Shown here piece after piece: positions 15,601-41,640 of a stretch of DNA of 64,000 nucleotides. The notes under the pieces are model-generated. The model searched no databases. It was not told the origin of the DNA and saw nothing but the letters and a program-made list of their open reading frames with translations. The DNA comes from Coturnix japonica (Eukaryota; Chordata; Aves; Galliformes; Phasianidae). Position numbers and translations under genes: made by a program. The stretch spans positions 40,592,512 to 40,656,511 of the forward strand of contig NC_029519.1 of NCBI RefSeq assembly GCF_001577835.2. The letters run 5' to 3'. Each line of letters begins with the position of its first letter. Position 1 is the stretch's first letter.

Positions 15601-17133
15601 TTAATGAAAAGTTGATGCCAGTAGAATTCGTATCTGCCCTTTAGACATCCTGACCCTTTGATCTAAAACCAAACAGTTGCTCTTTAAAAAGAGGAATTAA
15701 GGGTTCTGGTGCAGTGTTAGCTTTATATCCTTTTCCTTTTAATGAAGAAAGTCCACAGTGACATTTCCTGCTTTTTCTTTTCATCTGAGTGATTTCTAAG
15801 CCCTGCAGCTTGTGCCTGGGAAAAGAAATACTTTGACTCTTCTATATCTGTCCATTTTCTCATGTTGTTAAAAGGAGGCTGAATTCCATGGGGTGTGCAC
15901 ATCTCTGCATAGCTGTACTTTTGACAGTGCTCAAGCTTCCCCCTTCTAACAACCCTGTGGTCATGTGTATCGTTGTCATGTAAAATGGTTTAGAGCCCTT
16001 GCTTGCATGCGATTAAGTTTTTAACAATATTGTGCTTCTAACAGAAAAGTCACTCTGTTTCTTTTCCTTGGTCTCTGTCCCTCTATCAACTTTTATTTCT
16101 TTTTGATCAGGTGGTTGAATGGTTTTAACTGGGATGGTCTGAAACTGAGGAAAATAGCATCACCTTTAAAAAGAGAGGTATTGCCTTTGGTTTTCAATTT
16201 CATAAGGCTTTACTAATATAAATGTGAAGCATTTGTCTGCAAAGAAACAACTGAGGACAAGTGCAGAATTTCCCAGAGATGGACTTTGCATTATTATAGC
16301 TCTTCAGTTCAGAGAAAATTGAAGGTAGAAAAGATATACCCAAACAATACATAACTTAAATTCAGATAGATAATGGAAATGTTATTCTGCTTGTGTAGTT
16401 TGCATTAGATTTTCATCATTATTAGAATAAATGGTGATGATTTATTGATGAACAGTGAAAAAATGTACTTTCTGAGATGGGTGTGTTATTAAGATGCACT
16501 GTTCACATGGCTGTGAGCTATACAAACTTGTGTATTCTTATGCTATTATAGCACGTCATTGAATAAGATTCCTGTTTTAAATGGCCCATTTATCTTTGAT
16601 GTGATATGAAAATAGATTAAGCGTAAAGACTCTGAAACTCGCTTTGGGCTAAACTTAAATAATAATTCTGAGATCTGCTTTGAGGAGTTAAAACTCATGA
16701 GTGTAGATGCAATCTTAAACAAATTTGAATCAAAGACATACCAAGTGTGGACCAGTCTTCTTATTAACCCTAGAGAGCTTTGGGTGACATCTAGGATTTC
16801 ATAATATTTGGGGAGTGTTTTTGTATCTGGAGGCTAATGACCTTGTTCTGTTGTACAAGTTAATTGCTGTCACTTTAGCTTTTAAAGAATACAGAATTTC
16901 CTCCATTGAAAAGATCCATATCATATTGGCCTTTCATTCCTGCAGTGGTAGCAATACAGATGATGCCTAATGAATAGAGAGTATTTCCAAAAATTATCTT
17001 CTTAAATAACCATCTGTTTGTGTATTTAATGCCGCAGTTATCTGGACCAACTGATTACAGCTACTTTGACAGCTATCCACCTGAAGAGGGAATGCCTCCA
17101 GATGAACTTTCTGGCTGGGACAAGGATTTCTGA
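3608..17133 (+). CDS. PRKG2: cGMP-dependent protein kinase 2 (cGKII), 5'-partial, 17 coding exons
   Basis: Ser/Thr kinase activated by cGMP; in vertebrates it is membrane-anchored and acts in intestinal secretion and growth-plate cartilage. Exons: 3608-3774, 4780-4893, 6561-6666, 7907-7970, 8373-8450, 8842-8936, 10421-10489, 11218-11316, 12048-12198, 12807-12943, 13092-13181, 13688-13829, 14329-14492, 14809-14931, 15272-15334, 16111-16177, 17038-17133. All have GT-AG borders and keep frame, giving 607 residues to the TGA. Seen: first cyclic-nucleotide pocket [16 protein letters not shown], second pocket [15 protein letters not shown], glycine loop [11 protein letters not shown] lysine in AFAMK, catalytic [11 protein letters not shown], activation loop [10 protein letters not shown], then APE, and the C-terminal end GWDKDF typical of cGKII. 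The N-terminal exon (myristoylation site, leucine zipper, autoinhibitory region) must lie left of the window. The encoded sequence follows human PRKG2 exon by exon, so PRKG1 is excluded. Confidence 0.96.
10085..10202 (+). repeat. CR1 LINE 3' fragment in PRKG2 intron
   Basis: It carries the CR1 3' end (GGTGATGGGTGGATAGTTGG, then GATGACCTTGTAGGAG) closing with four worn copies of the ATTCTGTG octamer that ends CR1 elements. Sense orientation, diverged. Confidence 0.88.
12041..12054 (+). promoter_or_regulatory. Tandem NAGNAG splice acceptor of the PRKG2 linker exon
   Basis: Three AGs stand three bases apart (CAG AAG AAG) ending at 12047, 12050 and 12053. The first two give in-frame proteins with Lys-Arg-Arg-Ser or Lys-Arg-Ser just after the second cGMP-binding domain. 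Human cGKII has Lys-Arg-Ser at this place as I remember it. Confidence 0.6.
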
Positions 17134-19650
17134 TACTTTTTCTTCCAGAGCATCTATAGAGACTCATGGGCACCGGTTCTAAACCTGTTCTTGTGCTTCT
17201 TGCTTCAAACCAAAGTATATGATGTTTTTGAAAAACATTATGTTCCCTGGAGAATAGATGACGGTACAGCAACCAGATCTTGTTTGGGTAGTGCACCAAG
17301 TTCCCCATGCATCTCCTTATTAAAAAAAAAAAAAAAAAGCATGCAGATGCAACCTGAATATTTTTTGATACACAATATCTCTACCAACATTTTCTGACAT
17401 GACAGATGGGATGCATGGTTCTTCCATTGGGAATTTCACAAGCACATATTTTGGTATCAACAAGGTTACCATGTGTCTTTATTTGGAGCACAGGGAAGAT
17501 TGTGGGCCCATAATTTCATGGAATTTGTCAATACCTGACACTACTGGCATTTATTTTTCATTTAACGAGTCTACTGTGTGTTTTGCTCTTTCCAGTAATG
17601 GACAGTACTGCATTGATCCAGAAGCATGTAGAAGAAAGATTTTTTTCTACAAGATTGATTTGACTTGATGCTGCAGCTTAAAGGGTATCACTGTGGAAAC
17701 TGCCTATCAGCTTAGTTCTGCACCAGGCTGAGTACATGAAACAGGGTATAACAGGTCAGATGAAAATCCAGCAGGGAACTAGGTAAATGCATAATAGATT
17801 TTTCCTGGAAAAGCAGACTCTGGTATGTATTTCCCTAACTGCTTCAAAGAGCTTTGTATGCATCTTAAGATGGTGTGCTTTTGTGTAGTGTGAAGCTAAA
17901 ATAATAGATAGACAAAAAGTGTTTATCTTGCAAGAAGAAATATGTAAGTACAGAATCATATTCTGTCCTTTAAATATATTTTCAATTATATTTTGCTTTC
18001 ATTGGTATTTTGCTCAAATTATGAAATTTGCTGAAACATCGATGCTAAAACTCCCACTCATTTTGATGTCCCACGTACTATCACTAGATGTGGATACCTG
18101 TGGGTGGTAGGCATAAATGAAAAAAAGCACAGCTACTGACTTGGTATTGTCCAGTGAGCTTAGTATCCCAGATGGGTTTTACAATCTCCTTGCAGGTTTT
18201 CAGGGCATGATCAGGCAGAGACTTGAGCAACTCAGTCTGGACTCAGGGTTGGCTCTTCTCTGAGCAGGAGGCTGGAATGGAGACCTCCCATGATCCTGTT
18301 ATTCCAGGAATTGATTTTAATAGTCAGCTACTTGCATAATTACAATATATCATGACACTTTTCCCCATATGAGTTTGTAGACGCTTGATTTTTGTCTCTT
18401 AACATCTATATTATTAGAACAGAAGAGTTCTTTTGAAATGTTGATTGTATGATAAATGTAGTTGGGTGTCGAGTGCTCATGATTTAAATATAAAACTCTC
18501 TTGCTCCCTGCTGTGAAGGCATGGCATCTTCCTGGGGATCATGCTGGTTTTCTTGCATCAGTGCAACTGTAGCCCCTGACAGGAACTGGTTCAGTTTCCA
18601 ACCTAAATTTAGATATTCAAGTTGCCATGGCACACTGCATTTCACGTGCTGGATGGAAAACCTCCCAGGAGACTTGTAAAATGTGCTCAGGGCTTCTTAA
18701 CTGACACAGGTTGACTTCTTAGCTGCTGGTTATGACCTATCCTAACTGGCCAAGGAAAGGACTGCCACTAAGGCTGTCCATTTTCCCCCATTTTTCGTGA
18801 ATGAAGGAACCGGATCTTTCACTCCTGAGGTCAGCATCAAGATCCAACTTGCCCTTAATTAGACAGTGTAGGGAGCTGGTGCTGTAATTGATGTGCAACA
18901 CATGTTTTGGTTTTTTGAGGGGGAATTGCTCTTCACTGAACCTCTGCCTGATGAACTTCATTTGGCTGTTTTGGGCAGAAATCCAAAAAATGTTTTCATT
19001 AAAAATTGTAGGGAACAAGAAGATCCTTGAACTGATGATGATTTACACAGTGTAGGTTAATTGATTTGTTCCATGTTAACAAATACATTTTATTGCTGAG
19101 CAGTCAGACAGATTGATTTTCTTTGACAGAAAATCGATTTAAATATTTTGCCCAGCTTTCAGCCCAAGTAAAGGCAGCAGAGTACTTTCCATTGGAAAAT
19201 TATCAGGACAAATTATCAGGACAGGTGGGTTGGAGCCTTTAAGCAAGGGCTACAGGTGCTTTAGACCCTTGCAGCAGCTCCACTTATTACCACCAAAGAA
19301 CAGATTTTCAGGACTTAGACTAGACTAGACGTTATGGATGTATGCTTCTGTGTGTGTCTGTCTGTCTGCCATACATATTTTTATTATAGTCAAAAGAATA
19401 TTGAGCTGAATTTTATAAAAAGATTTTGAATGTATTTTTCCATTGTATCTATAGGTAGTTTTCCTTGAGATACATAACAATAAATATATATATTGTTTTT
19501 TAAGTGAAGAAATATAAGTGCACTGTTCATTGCAGTAAGCAATTAAGTAAATCTGTGGAACAAAGGGATGTTTTATTTATGAAGCAATCATGTTGCTTGT
19601 TTAACTTGCAGTGTGTGCAAATAAAAAATAAGCTTGCAGTGCAATGGGTA
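17134..19650 (+). other. Probable PRKG2 3' UTR
   Basis: No coding exon follows the TGA at 17131-17133. Candidate poly(A) signals on the plus strand are an ATTAAA at about 17319 that runs into a genomic A-run (17323-17338), AATAAA at 19479-19484 and AATAAA at 19620-19625. The AT-rich stretch up to 19.65 kb is most simply a long 3' UTR; the end actually used is not known. Confidence 0.5.
19479..19484 (+). terminator. Candidate poly(A) signal for PRKG2
   Basis: AATAAA on the plus strand about 2.3 kb after the stop codon, in an AT-rich context. A second AATAAA lies at 19620-19625. The choice between them is inference. Confidence 0.4.
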
Positions 19651-19682
19651 GGTCAGTGCCTTTTTACGGTCTCATTCTGCAC

Positions 19683-19830
19683 AGCAGAATCACTGAGGTT
19701 AGAAACAATCTCTAAGTTCATCTAATCCAAGTATCAAACCATCAACACTGTGCCCTCTCAGAGAATCATTAAGGTCTGAGAGGACCTCCAAGATAATCAA
19801 GTCCAGCAGTCAGAATATCTCCCACTCAAA
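19683..19830 (-). repeat. CR1 LINE 3' fragments, antisense
   Basis: Two abutting diverged pieces each start with a version of AATCAYTRAGGTYWGA followed by the CR1 pattern of CTAAGWTCATCTAATCCAAG or its like, the reverse complement of a CR1 3' end. They lie in the gap between the two convergent genes. Confidence 0.7.
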
Positions 19831-22187
19831 ATATGCATATCATAGGAGATGCTGAGGAAATTAATGATATGTAAGAAGTTACAAGAAGTGAGATTACGGG
19901 TCCCTGTTGTGTTTATGTGGGGGAATCACATCTATTTCTTTTCTGAAACATGTGCAGATGACTAAGCTGAAATATTCCAGGATGAGAAGATGAACTGACT
20001 CGAACAATCTTTAGCAGATGGATGTACTATAGGCTTCATGTTGTCATCTGTGAGGTTATGCTGCTGCAAAACAAGAGGGCAAATAGACAGCTTTCACAGG
20101 GCAGGGGACACTGGGAGATCTGAATGGATGGTTATGACTGTGATCAGATTGAGCTGTTTGTTCTGCTTCTGATAAATTAGGACTGGTTGGGAGAAGATTG
20201 TACATAGCTCCTGAAATAAGGTGAACTCACAGAAGTCAGTGATAAGCTGTGGCTGACCTGCCATTACCAGCACCTCGCTGATGCACAACAGCTGAGATGT
20301 GGCAAATGTAATTTTAAATGATATTTAGGGTACGTTGCCATTACTCTTACTGAGCTGCAGGCTAGCAACATCAAATACCTCAAGTATTCTGATTGATTGA
20401 ACTCTTGGGCCAACAGCAGGAGGCATAGTTGCTTAATAAGCTAGTTGGCCACTGCAGAAGTAAGGTCCATCTTCAGGTAAGTTAGCTATTGGGTGCACAG
20501 ACTTAAGAGAACCTGCTGAAGAGAGAACACAGGAAAAAGGAAGCTTAAATCCACCCTGATGTGTAATGCCCTTAAAAGAAACCAAAATTCATGTCACTGA
20601 AAGCTCCCCAAAAGATCTTTAAGCAGAATATAAATGCTTTCTCTCCCAGTCTCATTCTCTCTCCAACTGTTTGTGGGGCATGAATTAATAGCCCATTAGC
20701 CAATAGATAACCCTGTCAAAAATGTATCTTAAGCTACTTGTACATGGTGACTAAGTCAGGAAACAGCGTTAGCTTTGCAGATGATACAAAAGTTTATTGG
20801 GAAGTAAAGTGCTCAGTTTACAGATCAATACATTCTTGATCATTGCAGAAGGCTTGCATAATTAATGGCTTCATAATGAGACCAAACACTGTACACAGCT
20901 TTTCTATGCAAAACCTTATTGCTAAGGAAGTGAAAAAAATTGTGCTAAAATCTAAAACTAAAAATTGAGATTATATCAATGTTGAGAACATTTGTTACGC
21001 AGCCACGTGCTCACTGCACGGCCATTGTCACACACATGGATAACCCATGGAAACTATAAGCACTTCAAGATGAAGTTTGTTATAAGTAACGACACGTTAC
21101 AGAAATACACCTTAACAAATACAGCTAGGAATGAAAATTCATTTTCATGAAAAAAAAACACCATATAGTACAAAGAAAGGTGAGTGACACCTTCAGGATG
21201 CAGCCTCCTTGCTAAGCCAACATGCCATAGGCTGAAACGTTGCTGGGCAAAGAATGCTGTGTCTCAGTGCTTTCTATTGGAAAGCAACATTTTAACTTAA
21301 GTGGTGCATCTCTCCTTCCAACAACAAATCGTCTATGACACAGAAAGCGCCTTCTATTTATCCTAGGATAAATGCAAAACATGGCAAATAAAAAAAAGAA
21401 GGCACCATGTGACAGAGCTGAAGATGATCCCATTGATTAAGTGTGGGGAGGCAGCTCTTAAATATTACATTTAAAATGCTGATGAAACAGAAAGAGGCAC
21501 AGAGCCTATAGTTTCTATTGCAGAGTAACCTGATTAGCAACTTACAAGCTGTGCAAGATTCCTCTGCTTAATGAAACCTAGTATAAAGGGGAAAAAAAAG
21601 GAGGAAAAAGGACATAAAATATATTAAATAAAATGTCAGTAACCCAAGAATAACTCTGGAAAGAAAAAACAAAACAAAACAAACACACACTTGCTAACTT
21701 AAAAAAGAGACGCTTCTTTGGCTCTTGAAATGTGTCAGCTGTTAAAATGAATATAATGATATAACTGATGCCATTTTCTTTTTAAAAAGTGCTTTTCAAA
21801 GCTTTTAAGCATTGTGTTTTTCTAGTAGAAAGCAGAAAGCCCACAGCCTATCACTGGGATGCTTTAGCCATAGCACGTTTTGTCTAAAGCTTGCTGCCCC
21901 TCATGAAACCATTCATGCATGGAAACTGTAATAGATGTATGGAAACAGAATTCTGTCCAGGTGGATTTTGTCACATCTGGTTTCCACTCTACCTCTGCAT
22001 TTTCATTTCTAAGGCCAACAGTCTCAATGTCAGTGACTTGAACCTGGCACGTGCATGCGAAGTTCTCAAAATGCCTTATGAACAGAGTATTTGTTTTACC
22101 CACCACTGAGCTTTCCTTTAGTGGTCAGATCAGGAAGAGAAGCAGTGGTGTAGCTGGCTTGATGCTGACCAAACAGCAAAGCCTCTG
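19831..22187 (-). other. Intergenic gap and probable PKD2 3' UTR
   Basis: No coding exon is seen. The minus-strand AATAAA nearest to a normal PKD2 3' UTR length is at 20793-20798, about 1.4 kb after the PKD2 stop. A stretch near 20745-20800 (TTTGCAGATGATACAAAAG) weakly recalls CR1 but is too worn to call. Confidence 0.4.
20793..20798 (-). terminator. Candidate poly(A) signal for PKD2
   Basis: TTTATT on the plus strand, that is AATAAA on the minus strand, roughly 1.4 kb after the PKD2 stop. Other TTTATT sites occur farther left, so this choice is inference from the expected UTR length. Confidence 0.35.
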
Positions 22188-36834
<14,647 letters not shown>

Positions 36835-37063
36835 CGCCCGGCGCTGGGCCGCCCCTTCCCCGCCCTCGGGGCCGGCCCGGAAAGCCCGGGGCACGGTGGG
36901 AGAGGGGGTCGGGCCGCCCTGTTGCCTCCCGCCCCTTTCCCCTCCTCGGGGCCGTCCCGCTGGAAGAGTGTTTTGGGGGTGGAAGAACGGGGAGGGGCTG
37001 CTGTTGTACCCCGTTCCTCCCTGCATCACATAACTTCCACAAAGCCGAGAGGTTTTTGTGGTT

Positions 37064-37069
37064 TTTATT
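37064..37069 (-). terminator. Poly(A) signal of SPP1
   Basis: AATAAA on the minus strand, about 250 bases after the SPP1 stop codon. It is only about 230 bases ahead of the PKD2 start codon, which is on the same strand. Confidence 0.75.
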
Positions 37070-37319
37070 TCAATCCGGTTACAAAATATACACAGGAGCA
37101 GCGGGACGCGCAGCATCCCCGCAGGCAGCGCTCGCCCCGTCTCGGTACGGCTCAATGGCACCGCGGTGCCTCGACCTATGTATGCATCGCCACACGCTCT
37201 ACATTTACAAACACACCGCTATGGCTCTCCTCCCTCCCCCTCCCCAGCCCTGCGCTTGCACAGAAGTTACAAAAAAGAAGGGAAAAAGGAAAAAAAAAGA
37301 AGCAGTGCCCAGATTCCCC

Positions 37320-39387
37320 TTAACGGGTGACCTCATTGTTTTCAATGCTGTGGCGATCTTCGGCATCCTCAGCGCTCTCTAGCGTCTGGTTGCTGGCGTC
37401 GACGGCGGGCACGCTACCCTGGCTCTCCCTGCTGTCCACCCCAGCACTGGCCTTGCTGTCACCTCCGTCCACCTCACGGCTGTCAAATTTTGGCCGGCTG
37501 TCGTTCTCTACGCTCTGATGTTGGGGCAGCTCACGGCTGTTCTGTTCGCGGCTCTCCTTGGGCCACCAGAGCCCCGCTGGCTGGCTGTCCCCGTCCTCCG
37601 TGGTGGCATCATCCTCAATGAGCTGCGTTGCACAAAGGGGAAATGGAGAACATCAGCAGCTGAACATGAGCCAGCGGTGTGCCCAGGTGGCCAAGAAGGC
37701 CAACAGCACCCTGGCTTGCATCAGAAATAATGCAGCCAGCAGGAGCAGGGTGGAGATTGTCCCTCTGGACTCATCTCTGCTGAGGCCACATCTTAAGTAC
37801 TGTGTTCGGTTTGGGGCCTCTCACTACAAGAAACACATCAAGACCCTGGAGCATGTTCAGAGAAGAGCAGGGGAGCAGCTGAGGGAACTGGGTTGGTTCG
37901 GTCTGAAGAAGAGGAGGCTCAGGGGAGACCTTACAGCTGTCTACAGCTGCCTGATAGGAGGCTGTGGTGAGGTGGGGGTCAGCCTCTTCTCCCAGATAAC
38001 AGCGATAGGATGAGAGGGAATTACTTGGTGATCTTACAGATCTATCTCAGCCTTAATGGTCCTATGATAAACTGTTCTCATCCTCACCACCCTTCCCAAT
38101 AAGCCAGTTGCTGCTGTACAGCCATGCTCACCTTCCTGGCAGCTTTGCGGATCTTGCTTGCCTTCACCACATGGGCTTTGGCCCTGAAGCCATATGCCAC
38201 GCTGTCACCCCGGCCTGCATTGTCCCCACGGTTGAAAGGTGTCACGGGTGCCTCTGTGGGGAAGTCTGTGAAGACTTCATCAGACTCATCGGTGTCATTG
38301 GAATCATTGTCATCATCATCATCATCATCCACGGTCTCTTGGCTCTTGCTAGGAACATCAGGAAAGTCCTGGAAAGAATTTAACACACATTAGGCAGATC
38401 TATGTATTCAAGGCATCTCTCTGTTCATTGCAGAGGAGTTGGACCAAGTGACCTTTAAGGATCCTTTCCAACTCAAAAGGTTCTGTGATTCTATGAGGTG
38501 AGCTGAGAGGTCTCGCTCTGGTAACCCAGTGCTTAGGTGCTGCTGGAGACTTAGTGCATAAATTGCTCTCAGTCAGCCTCATCCTGTCCAAAGCCTTGCA
38601 CTGTTTAAAGGGAGGCGTTACTATAAGAGCTGCATTTGGGTGAGGAAAGTGAGTACTTCTATGTGCTGGCTGGCATCCAGAAGACTTACCGGCTGTTCTG
38701 GGACATCAGCATTTTCTTCTGAAGAGTAGTGAGTCTGAAAGTAACAGAAAGCTCACTGTTAGCACACACAGTAGAGCTGAGAAATAAGCTTGATATTCTT
38801 CAAGCCCTCAATCCTAAGTTTTTTCACCAGGAGACGTCATGCTGTACCTGCTGAAGTGAAGCCAGGTCATTCTGTGTCTGCTGCAGGTGCTCCTGAGACT
38901 GAGAATCCACGTGATCCTGGTGGTACCTGTGTGTGTGATGGCTCCTGGGGTCCTGCAGGAGAAGAAGGAAGGTTTTAATGCCCAGAGAAGCACAGCAGAG
39001 CTGATGGCATCAAACTGCCTCAGATGGCACAGTGTGGCAGAGCAGCACAGGATGCATCCTCATCCATTCACTGACACGGGGAAAGAACTGGGAATAAGTT
39101 ACCATTTCCCATATGAACATTAGAGTCTAGAACTGTTTTATTAAAGACAACAGGCAGAATGGTAACAAAAAGGAGCTTACGTATTTTTCTTCAGAGCTGG
39201 CAGAAATGGCATGCTGCTTGGATTTGCTCACCTTGAAGGGGAAAGAGAAAAAACATTTGTGAGCATTAATGTGTTGCTAGCATGCCTAGAAAATGTGCAT
39301 GTAACTGCTAACACACATTTAGGATTTACTCACTGGCCATGCAGCAGTGATGCTGATAAAGCACAAGCAAAGAAGTGTCAGCTTCAT
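37320..39387 (-). CDS. SPP1: Osteopontin (secreted phosphoprotein 1), complete
   Basis: Secreted acidic SIBLING phosphoprotein of bone, kidney and eggshell that binds hydroxyapatite, integrins and CD44. Coding exons: 39387-39334 (signal peptide [18 protein letters not shown]), 39231-39181, 38952-38848, 38734-38690, 38368-38132, 37622-37320. Lengths 54, 51, 105, 45, 237 and 303 nt, all multiples of three, giving 264 residues, the size I remember for chicken osteopontin. Seen: a seven-Asp run at residues 99-105 that binds mineral, two RGD motifs in [15 protein letters not shown] (132-134 and 138-140), the SVAYG cryptic integrin site and the adjacent Arg-Ala (FRAKAH) where thrombin cleaves the mammalian protein. 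A non-coding exon 1 lies upstream. Two CR1 pieces lie in its introns. Confidence 0.97.
37655..38072 (+). repeat. CR1 LINE 3' fragment in the last SPP1 intron
   Basis: About 420 bases of CR1 in sense orientation, opposite to SPP1: GAGCCAGCGGTGTGCCCAGG, AAGGCCAACAGCACCCTGGC, CACATCAAGACCCTGGAGCA, ending near CTTAATGGTCCTATGATAAA. It fills most of the 509-base intron and begins only about 30 bases upstream of the acceptor of the last SPP1 exon. Confidence 0.95.
38405..38498 (+). repeat. CR1 LINE 3' tail in SPP1 intron
   Basis: GCAGAGGAGTTGGACCAAGT, then CCTTTCCAACTCAAAAGG and GTTCTGTGATTCTATGA, the canonical CR1 3' end. Sense on the plus strand, so antisense to SPP1. Confidence 0.92.
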
Positions 39388-39400
39388 TGTGATGTTTTAC
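39388..39400 (-). other. SPP1 exon 2, 5' untranslated part
   Basis: The minus strand has an acceptor AG at 39402-39401, then 13 untranslated bases before the ATG. A 5' UTR intron of about 620 bases separates it from exon 1. Confidence 0.7.
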
Positions 39401-40022
39401 CTGGAAAGCAGGTTGGAACAGGAAATCAGCAAGGTCAAATACCCCCCAAAAACACCCCAAGGCTTTCTTTTCTCCTGTTCTTGCTGTGCCAAAAGCAGCT
39501 TTCTGACAAGGATTTCTGCCCATGGCAATGTCACTCCTCCACCCTCACAGCTAGCTGGCTTTATGATGCTTAGAAATTAAACAGCAGCAAGAATTCTGAC
39601 TTCAGTTTGTTTTTCAGTTACTTTAAAACTAGTTTTCAGAATTATTAACTGGAGTGGCTGTAAATCAAGTTTACATGATGCATTTATGGCCAGACCTTCA
39701 TTTTATCCTGCAGACATTTGACCACAACAACCTACATTTTCAAGCAGGAGTCAAAGATCTGCTCACATAGCAGAGAGAAGGCTTTGGGGCTTTCAGTGGC
39801 CTCCTGATATTCATCAGCACACAGGTGTAAAACTGTGATATTAACTGCCACACCTGGCATTAGTTAAAAAAGTACAAACACCTTCCTCCTAAAAGCAGAA
39901 CTATTCCCATAGAAAAGCATCAAACATTCCTCCCCAGTAATGCAACTTCACAGCCCAATGCCTCCTGATCAAAAATTATGTGCAGAGTGGCACACAGCAA
40001 GTGAAAAAGCAAAGAGAATTAC

Positions 40023-40128
40023 CTTTCCTGTGATGGAGAAGTCAGCTGTTCAAAGGTGCTCCAGCAATCCCAGCAGCAGCTCCTACTGTGGACTGAGTGA
40101 GGCTCTGGCTTTCTCCCCTTGTCCCTGA
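40023..40128 (-). other. SPP1 non-coding exon 1 (approximate 5' end)
   Basis: The donor AAAG/GTAATT places the 3' end at 40023. The 5' end is set about 30 bases after the TATA-like box. All SIBLING genes have a non-coding first exon, so this is expected here. Confidence 0.6.
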
Positions 40129-40153
40129 CTGCCTGGCATCTGCACCCGTGAGG

Positions 40154-40163
40154 AATTTAAACC
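40154..40163 (-). promoter_or_regulatory. TATA-like box of SPP1
   Basis: Minus strand reads GGGTTTAAATTCC, with TTTAAAT about 30 bases upstream of the inferred exon 1. No better TATA motif is seen nearby. Confidence 0.55.
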
Positions 40164-40644
40164 CTGTCCCAGAGAGCAGCCACCAATCCCCGTGGAGCGG
40201 AACAAGCTGAGGTCATGAGGCTGTTGGCCACCATCCTGCCCACGTTCTCATCCACTTCCTCTTTGGCTTTGTGGCTTCTGAAGCAAACAAAAGCTACTCT
40301 ATGGTTAAAACATTACTTATGGGCAAGATCATTAACCAGCAGGTCTGCTGAATGCACAGCTGTTGGTATCGTGTAGGAGGGCTTTGGGGCACATCCGTCC
40401 TCCTTTTGCAAGGAGTCAGAGCCCGGTTCCCAGAAACCCTTCACGCCCTGTTCTGTAAGGGGTAGGGATGTGTCATGTCTGCAGTGTGAGGAGTGCCAAG
40501 AGTATTGAGAACCAAGAGACATCATAGGAAGATTTCCTATGTCTGCTGCAATCTAGCAGTATCAGTTCTGCTGATGGGGGTCTGTTCCAGCTGTGCCTTG
40601 CCTGGATCTTGCCTGCCTTATCCATGACATGCTGCAAGTCTCAC

Positions 40645-40825
40645 AGAGAATCACAGAATCATTGGAAAAGACCTCTAAGATCACCAACTCCAGTCCCAAC
40701 CCATCTCTACCATGCTCACTAACCATGAGTGAGTGCCACATCCCTATATTTATTGAACACCTCCAGGATCAGTGACTCCATTACTTCCCTGGGCAGCCTG
40801 TGCCAGACTCTCTTTCCCTCAGTGT
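40645..40825 (-). repeat. CR1 LINE 3' fragment, antisense
   Basis: AGAATCACAGAATCATTGG at one end, then ACCCATCTCTACCATGCTCA, GAACACCTCCAGGATCAGTG and CCTGGGCAGCCTGTGCCAGA. Reverse complement of a CR1 3' end. Confidence 0.92.
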
Positions 40826-40947
40826 ATCTCTGAAATTGCAACGAGGTGTGTCATTGAAGCACAGAAAACCCTTCCATGCAGTCCTTTAGAAGGCAAAGTG
40901 TTCTTAACTGTCTTAAAGCTGTTATCTCTCTGCAGTTTTGACCATTG

Positions 40948-41092
40948 AACCACAGAATGGTTGGAGTTGGAAGGGACCTCAAAGCAAGCTCACCCTAAAC
41001 CCCTGTCATAGGCTGATTGCCATCCAGCAAGAACTCCATCCAACCTGTCCTTGAACACCTCCAGGGATAGAGCATTCACAACATATCTGGCT
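40948..41092 (-). repeat. CR1 LINE 3' fragment of a different subfamily, antisense
   Basis: CCACAGAATGGTTGGAGTTG, then GGAAGGGACCTCAAAGCAAG and CCTGTCCTTGAACACCTCCA. The interior differs from the other copies (CCCTAAACCCCTGTCATAGG), which suggests another CR1 subfamily. Confidence 0.85.
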
Positions 41093-41569
41093 ACTGATTT
41101 TGCAGCTTTTGAAGGTGTTCACTTTGTGAGAGAATGGCTTAATTTTGCACAAATGAGATAAACATTTTGTCACAGCCATTGCCACCAGGCATCTTGTACT
41201 TGCTTACATTTTGTTGTCTGTTTAGAAACAGCAAGAGAAATAGACCCAAATTTGCTTAGTGTCTGCTCACCAGAAAGTCACACAGACTTATATAATGATA
41301 TTTTTTATCTGAGAATAGCAACAGCCTGCATAATCTGCATAATAATGCAAATGAACAGCCTAGGAGGAGATTTGGTCCATCGCTAGCACATCAATAACTG
41401 TTCTATGTGTCCAGAAACCCACGTATAGATCCACATGAATGAGGACCATCAGTTTTATCTTTGGAGCAGTGTGGGACCATTGTTACGTACTACCTCTGGG
41501 TTACTTACTACTCTCCATAGCTTTCAGGAACAGAAATTTCCTGAGGATTTAGGTGTGCTCTGTTGCAGT

Positions 41570-41640
41570 ATCATTAAGGTTGGAAAAGACCACTCAAATC
41601 ATCTAGTCCAGTCATCTAGCCCATCTATGTCAACTCCCAC
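41570..41640 (-). repeat. Short CR1 3' tail, antisense
   Basis: TATCATTAAGGTTGGAAAAG followed by CAAATCATCTAGTCCAGTCA. About 70 bases. Confidence 0.8.

Noticed and set aside
37560-38013. 151-codon plus-strand frame across the SPP1 intron
   Set aside because: It joins SPP1 antisense sequence with a CR1 fragment; it is a remnant of LINE sequence rather than a gene.
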